From contig DKFQ01000075.1 in the NCBI GenBank assembly GCA_002452425.1, positions 1 through 7,497 of the forward strand: a stretch of DNA of 7,497 bases, in the 5' to 3' direction. Shown here piece by piece: positions 5,760-7,497 of the stretch. Origin of the DNA: Sulfurimonas sp. UBA6792. GTDB lineage: Bacteria; Campylobacterota; Campylobacteria; Campylobacterales; Sulfurimonadaceae. Each line of letters starts with the position of its first letter. The stretch's first letter is position 1. Below the pieces are notes generated by a model. That model searched no databases and was not told the DNA's origin. It was given only the letters and a program-made list of their open reading frames with translations. A program made the position numbers and the translations under genes.

Positions 5760-6079
5760 AAATCACGCTTTTAGCTCTTACGCTTATCACTTCTCTAAGT
5801 GCATCAAACTTTGAAGAAAACTGCCTCAACTGCCACTCCAGAGACTTCAAGTTTGCTATGATGATGAAAAAATACACCCAAAAGTACAGCAGCGAACGCA
5901 AAATCAAAGAGGCAATCTTTGAATACCTCAAAAACCCAAGTGCCGACAAATCCGTTCTCCCCTACGAGTACATAAACAGATTTGGCGTCAAAGAAAAAAC
6001 CACGTTAGATGACGCAACACTAAGAGAGATGATAGATGTTTACTACCAAATGTTTAACATGAAAGAGAAGATTTATTAG
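5753..6079 (+). CDS. Small exported monoheme c-type cytochrome-like protein
   Basis: This is a 108-residue protein with a signal peptide (MVKITLLALTLITSLSA, cleavage near 17-18) and a single CLNCH haem c motif (Cys24, Cys27, His28) right at the mature N-terminus. Downstream is a basic, helical region, FKFAMMMKKY (32-41), with Met36-38 as possible sixth haem ligands, then FEYLKNPSA (56-64) and an acidic C-terminal helix. It is predicted to be periplasmic, with haem attached by the cytochrome c maturation system. The gene overlaps the kinase stop by 7 bp, so it is co-translated with the two-component system, suggesting it is a target, partner or redox reporter of the kinase. Compact cytochromes with a KNPSA-type segment are, from memory, common in Campylobacterota. 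The electron partner is unknown. Confidence 0.85.
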   Translation: MVKITLLALTLITSLSASNFEENCLNCHSRDFKFAMMMKKYTQKYSSERKIKEAIFEYLKNPSADKSVLPYEYINRFGVKEKTTLDDATLREMIDVYYQMFNMKEKIY

Positions 6080-6115
6080 ACTTCTTTCGCAGAACCTGAA
6101 TCCTGAAACACAAAC

Positions 6116-6142
6116 CGTCATTCTGAACTTGATTCAGAATCT
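6116..6142 (+). repeat. Palindromic repeat, copy 1
   Basis: CGTC, stem ATTCTGAA (6120-6127), loop CTTGA, stem TTCAGAAT (6133-6140), CT. An 8-bp perfect hairpin of the widespread REP-like kind, located between convergent genes, where it may also help terminate transcription. Confidence 0.8.
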
Positions 6143-6175
6143 AAAAAATCAAATACTTTGAACAAATCACAAACT

Positions 6176-6202
6176 AGATTCCAAGTCAAGCTTGGAATGA
6201 CG
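6176..6202 (-). repeat. Palindromic repeat, copy 2 (inverted)
   Basis: Read on the - strand it is CGTC, stem ATTCCAAG, loop CTTGA, stem CTTGGAAT, CT. It has the same flanks and loop as copies 1 and 3, but the inner four stem pairs are changed on both sides so that pairing is kept. Confidence 0.8.
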
Positions 6203-6210
6203 AAATACCA

Positions 6211-6221
6211 GTCATCCTGAA
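6211..6221 (+). repeat. Half copy of the palindromic repeat
   Basis: GTCATCCTGAA equals the left half of copy 3 but lacks loop and right arm. A shorter fragment (ATCCTGAA) also occurs at 6100-6107. These look like truncated or decayed copies. Confidence 0.5.
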
Positions 6222-6228
6222 AACAACC

Positions 6229-6255
6229 CGTCATCCTGAACTTGATTCAGGATCT
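6229..6255 (+). repeat. Palindromic repeat, copy 3
   Basis: CGTC, stem ATCCTGAA (6233-6240), loop CTTGA, stem TTCAGGAT (6246-6253), CT. It differs from copy 1 by one compensated base pair. It ends 6 bp before the DUF808 stop codon and could serve as that gene's 3' stabiliser or terminator. Confidence 0.8.
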
Positions 6256-6261
6256 TTGCTA

Positions 6262-7113
6262 TTATTTCCCTCTCACCATATGAAAAACCTTCACAACCGC
6301 CAAAACAACCACACCGATAACCACCCCAAGCAGCAGTTCATTGACAACAGCAGGAACGCCCTCTAAAAAGTAGTGGTGCAAAAACTCCACCTTATGCGCA
6401 AGGATGCCCCCACCCACCAAAATCATCGCAAATGTCCCCACAAACGCAAGCGTTTTTATAAGTTTTGGCATAGCGTTTATAAGAAAACCACCGCTTCTCT
6501 CATGCCCTTTGTCGATAAGCCAAAACCCAACATTGTCCATACGAACTATCATCGCAACAAACCCATAAACCCCAAAAGTAGCCACAAGTGCCACAATGAC
6601 CACAGAAGCCACTTGCACCCCAAAAGATTTCTCCGCCACAGCCGCAAGAGCGATAACGACTATCTCCACAGAGAGGATAAAGTCCGTTAAAACCGCCGAC
6701 TTTATCTTCTCCTTTTCTATCTCCAAAATCGTCTCAGGCGTGGAGTGCAACAACTCCTCTTTGTCCTCATGATGCTCTTTGTGAAAAAGCCACTCCTCTA
6801 TCTTCTCCACCCCCTCATAAAGCAAAAAAAGCGCACCAAAAACAAGGATAACCGTGATAAGAGCGGGTGCGACCGCACTCAAAACAAAAGCCACAGGCAA
6901 GATAATCACCTTATTTTTAAGCGATCCTTTCGTAATAGCCCAGATAACAGCAAGCTCCCGAGACTGCTCAAACCCCGTCGCCTTTTGCGCATTAACCGCC
7001 AAATCATCCCCAAGTATAGCCGCCGTCTTCTTAGTAGCCACCTTACTAGCCACCGCCACATCATCAGCCAACATAGCGATATCGTCTAAAAGTAAAAAAA
7101 TCCCTGATGCCAT
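6262..7113 (-). CDS. DUF808 family inner-membrane protein (YedI-like)
   Basis: This 283-residue protein carries the conserved N-terminus of DUF808/YedI: MASGIFLLLDDIAMLADDVA, then KVATKKTAAILGDDLAVNA (24-42). Hydrophobic helices lie at about 70-92, 143-163, 168-192, 220-240 and 256-278. A charged, His-containing cytoplasmic or periplasmic loop, FHKEHHEDKEELL (110-122), sits between the first two. The length is close to E. coli YedI (about 305). The biochemical function of the family is not established. The ATG at 7113 has a GGGAG ribosome-binding site about 6 bp upstream and directly follows the TAA of the McrB-like gene (no gap), so the two should be co-transcribed and coupled. The gene converges on the cytochrome operon across the palindromic repeats. 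Confidence 0.88.
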   Translation of the reverse strand: MASGIFLLLDDIAMLADDVAVASKVATKKTAAILGDDLAVNAQKATGFEQSRELAVIWAITKGSLKNKVIILPVAFVLSAVAPALITVILVFGALFLLYEGVEKIEEWLFHKEHHEDKEELLHSTPETILEIEKEKIKSAVLTDFILSVEIVVIALAAVAEKSFGVQVASVVIVALVATFGVYGFVAMIVRMDNVGFWLIDKGHERSGGFLINAMPKLIKTLAFVGTFAMILVGGGILAHKVEFLHHYFLEGVPAVVNELLLGVVIGVVVLAVVKVFHMVRGK

Positions 7114-7497
7114 TTATATCTCCCTGTCCAAAATATCTATAATATCTTTCAAATTTTTATCATCCGCATAAAAATACTCTTCCAAAAGCGGCTTAATTTT
7201 GTACTCTTTGACAAACGCCAAATCATCATTATTTTCTATCTTCATAAAATAGCTATGCCCAAGCATGTAATCTTCATTTAGATTATTTTTTATAAACACA
7301 TTTAGAGCATTAAACAGTTCTTTTGCCCTTGCATGTGAAATCAAATCAACATTTGGCTTCATCTTCAAAAATGTAAATCTTCGTCTTAGGGCTATGTCGA
7401 TAGTAGCGATGGACTTGTCCGTTGAGTTCATAGTAGCTATGATGTAGAGGTTTGATGGTACTTTAAACTTCTCTTTTGAGTATGGAAGCGTTACTTC
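7114..7497 (-). CDS. mcrB: McrB-family AAA+ GTPase, C-terminal fragment (5' end outside window)
   Basis: The open frame runs to the window edge; 127 residues are visible. LPYSKEKFKVPSNLYII (4-20) leads into the sensor-1 motif ATMNSTDKSI (Asn24), and IALRRRF (35-41) contains the arginine-finger region. The C-terminal lid has the family motifs GHSYFM (80-85) and KPLLEEYFY (102-110). These are the hallmarks of McrB, the GTP-dependent motor of modified-DNA restriction (McrBC) systems. The nucleotide-binding motifs and DNA-recognition domain are outside. The C-terminus appears complete and ends normally. The gene that follows directly is DUF808, not McrC, so any nuclease partner must lie elsewhere or be absent. 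Confidence 0.9.
   Translation of the reverse strand, partial: EVTLPYSKEKFKVPSNLYIIATMNSTDKSIATIDIALRRRFTFLKMKPNVDLISHARAKELFNALNVFIKNNLNEDYMLGHSYFMKIENNDDLAFVKEYKIKPLLEEYFYADDKNLKDIIDILDREI

Noticed and set aside
6100..6255. CRISPR array
   Set aside because: The units are palindromes in both orientations with differing stems and irregular spacing, not identical direct repeats with uniform spacers, and no cas genes are present.

Overview
The window looks like a chromosomal segment of a Campylobacterota (epsilonproteobacterial) species, probably close to Sulfurimonas or a relative. This is inferred from the A-rich coding style, the tightly packed overlapping genes, the LPxG-poor, Lys-rich proteins and the gene content; no marker gene here proves it.

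Left block (1-2576, + strand): a three-gene ABC export operon in DevB-DevC-DevA or MacA/MacB-like order. It holds a periplasmic adaptor (5' end outside the window), an FtsX/MacB-type permease and a LolD/DevA-type ATPase. The genes overlap by 4 bp or are separated by 1 bp.

A hairpin-rich, non-coding stretch follows (2577-2733). It has imperfect terminal inverted repeats and a candidate 7-bp target duplication, so it looks like a small non-autonomous (MITE-like) element. It lies between the ABC operon and a convergent toxin-antitoxin pair on the - strand (2734-3277): a RelE ribonuclease toxin and a Phd/YefM/StbD-type antitoxin, with a clear -10 box lying inside a candidate operator palindrome.

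Central block (3402-6079, + strand): two small Met/Gln/Gly-rich genes (the first with a signal peptide; the pair may be one frameshifted gene), then an OmpR-family response regulator, a two-TM sensor histidine kinase and a small exported monoheme c-type cytochrome. The last three overlap, and the layout suggests one operon dedicated to sensing something in the periplasm.

The gap 6080-6261 holds three 27-bp palindromic repeats. Their stems covary while loop and flanks are constant.

Right block (6262-7497, - strand): the C-terminal part of a McrB-family AAA+ GTPase, whose stop codon directly abuts the start codon of a DUF808/YedI membrane protein. A McrC gene would normally be expected there. 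This McrB-DUF808 coupling and the putative split secreted protein upstream of the two-component system are the most interesting leads.
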